Below are positions 6,365-7,316 of a stretch of DNA of 7,316 bases, piece after piece. The stretch spans positions 1-7,316 of the forward strand of contig JACMLK010000049.1 of the NCBI GenBank assembly GCA_014379665.1. Reading direction: 5' to 3'. Positions within the stretch are counted from its first letter, which is position 1, and each line of letters opens with the position of its first letter. The position numbers and the translations under genes are program-made. Origin of the DNA: Saprospiraceae bacterium (GTDB lineage Bacteria > Bacteroidota > Bacteroidia > Chitinophagales > Saprospiraceae). The notes beneath the pieces are model-generated. The model did no database searches and was not told the origin of the DNA. It worked only from the letters and a program-made list of their open reading frames with translations.

Positions 6365-7316
6365 TCAGAAGAAAGTAAATCTATTATCATCTGCTTTATT
6401 TGTTTTCTTGAGCGCCTCCATCAATCTGTAAGTTACCTGACTTTGTGCAGCTTGTGTGAGTTGCATCTTAGTACCAAAATTTCCCATTTCAGGCATAGGT
6501 GGAGTTTTTGAAATCAACTTCACTACATATACTCCTGCATTGCCCACAATCGGCTCTGATGTAGCACCTGCTGCAAGCGCAAAAGCAAGTCCAACTACTA
6601 ATGGTTCCGGGCCTGTTTCAGAAATATTTGCATTTCCAAAAGTCAAATTTTCGGCTTTCCCGGTTGTGACATCAAAAGTTGATGCTATCGTGTTTAAATC
6701 TGTTCCTTTGATTCTGGCTTTTATGATTTCTCCCTTCTTAACCTTTTTTACTAATGGTTCAATGGTGGATTTAATCGATTCAACAGACGCCAATCCGGGT
6801 TTGTCAATAGATTTTAGAGCTGCAAAAACGTATTTACTATCCACATAGTTAACATCATCGGTATAGGTATAGACCGTTGATGAGACACTTCCTATATCTG
6901 TATCATCTTCAAATGCCCATCGAATGATGTCCCTGGAAGTTTGACTGGATCCTAAAGAAGCAAAAGTAAAATCATTCTTTTTTATATTGGTGGCAGTTTC
7001 CATTTTTAATTCTCCACTTATGATTTTGGAAAGATCTTCAATTTTTTTAGTCGTTTCCAATTTGGCCAATACATCGTCAAGCAAATTATTTTGTGTGGAT
7101 TCGGAAGGTATGATGGGCTGAGCAATATACGCTATATTGTATTTTGGATCGTTGGAATTATAAATAAGTTTATTTACTTTGATCAAATGTACACCAACCT
7201 GAGACGTTACGGTATAAAGACTGCCTTCTTTGCCATTAAATACTGCATCATTAATGGGGGCCACCATTTTCCCCGGTGCAAATGTACCTAAATCCCCGCT
7301 GATAGCAGCAGTTCCC
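6365..7316 (-). CDS. PpiD/SurA-like parvulin peptidyl-prolyl isomerase, C-terminal part (5' end outside window)
   Basis: The frame stays open to the window edge, so the gene begins beyond 7316. The first Met, at 7267, is internal to a domain and is not the true start. The first visible residues (GTAAISGDLGTFAPGKMV, then NDAVFNGKEGS and TSQVGVHLIKV) are the second half of a parvulin domain: the GGDLGWF, GxMVPEF and FGYHIIKV elements of the family. The remaining 260 or so residues match the long C-terminal region of Bacteroidota PpiD-like proteins, including VGNAGVYVVKLISKT (a second parvulin-like element) and the ending DNRFTFF. Such proteins are normally around 700 residues, anchored in the inner membrane by an N-terminal helix, and act as periplasmic foldases for exported proteins. 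In the second element the catalytic surface seems degenerate, as is usual. A likely terminator lies 45 bases downstream. Confidence 0.88.
   Translation of the reverse strand, partial: GTAAISGDLGTFAPGKMVAPINDAVFNGKEGSLYTVTSQVGVHLIKVNKLIYNSNDPKYNIAYIAQPIIPSESTQNNLLDDVLAKLETTKKIEDLSKIISGELKMETATNIKKNDFTFASLGSSQTSRDIIRWAFEDDTDIGSVSSTVYTYTDDVNYVDSKYVFAALKSIDKPGLASVESIKSTIEPLVKKVKKGEIIKARIKGTDLNTIASTFDVTTGKAENLTFGNANISETGPEPLVVGLAFALAAGATSEPIVGNAGVYVVKLISKTPPMPEMGNFGTKMQLTQAAQSQVTYRLMEALKKTNKADDNRFTFF

Noticed and set aside
6456..6848. 130-codon plus-strand open frame opposite the PpiD-like gene
   Set aside because: It is antisense to a clearly conserved coding region and encodes no recognisable domain.

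Overview
The window looks like an ordinary chromosomal stretch of a member of the Bacteroidota. The strongest pointers are a PorQ protein of the type IX secretion system (confined to this phylum), promoter elements of the Bacteroidota form (TTTG / TAnnTTTG), starts without clear Shine-Dalgarno sequences, and a PpiD-like periplasmic folding protein with the C-terminal ending usual for the phylum. A Saprospiria-type bacterium is a reasonable guess but cannot be proven from this sequence. I see no rRNA, tRNA, CRISPR array, insertion sequence or phage gene.

Layout from left to right. (1) Positions 1-301, plus strand: the last 15 codons of an unidentified gene, overlapped by a small three-helix membrane protein gene. 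(2) Positions 291-2711, minus strand: a compact three-gene run transcribed leftward, consisting of a cystathionine gamma-synthase/lyase-type PLP enzyme, then the RadC-family JAMM protein, then a DinB-family putative metalloprotein. Gaps are 25 and 35 bases, and a good Bacteroidota promoter precedes the first gene. (3) Positions 2866-4425, plus strand: SelO, the pseudokinase-fold protein AMPylase, in a cysteine (not selenocysteine) form. It diverges from the PLP enzyme across a 154-base spacer. (4) Positions 4432-6107, minus strand: a two-gene unit in which a lipoprotein with seven MORN-2/YwqK-like repeats is followed by porQ with an ATGA overlap. (5) Positions 6108-6364: a 257-base spacer with a -7 type promoter box for the lipoprotein gene and an 11-bp perfect hairpin that probably ends transcription from the right. 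(6) Positions 6365-7316, minus strand: the C-terminal part of a large PpiD/SurA-like parvulin peptidyl-prolyl isomerase, cut off by the window edge.

Functionally the right half leans towards the cell envelope: PorQ belongs to the outer-membrane attachment complex that anchors type IX cargo, the PpiD-like protein helps fold exported proteins, and the repeat lipoprotein is exported. The left half is housekeeping: sulfur amino acid metabolism, a DNA-repair-associated JAMM protein, a DinB-fold protein, and redox-linked AMPylation. No obviously new multi-gene system is visible. The most interesting details are the apparent loss in this SelO of one of the two cysteines that form the regulatory disulfide in E. 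coli SelO, and the tight coupling of porQ to a repeat lipoprotein.
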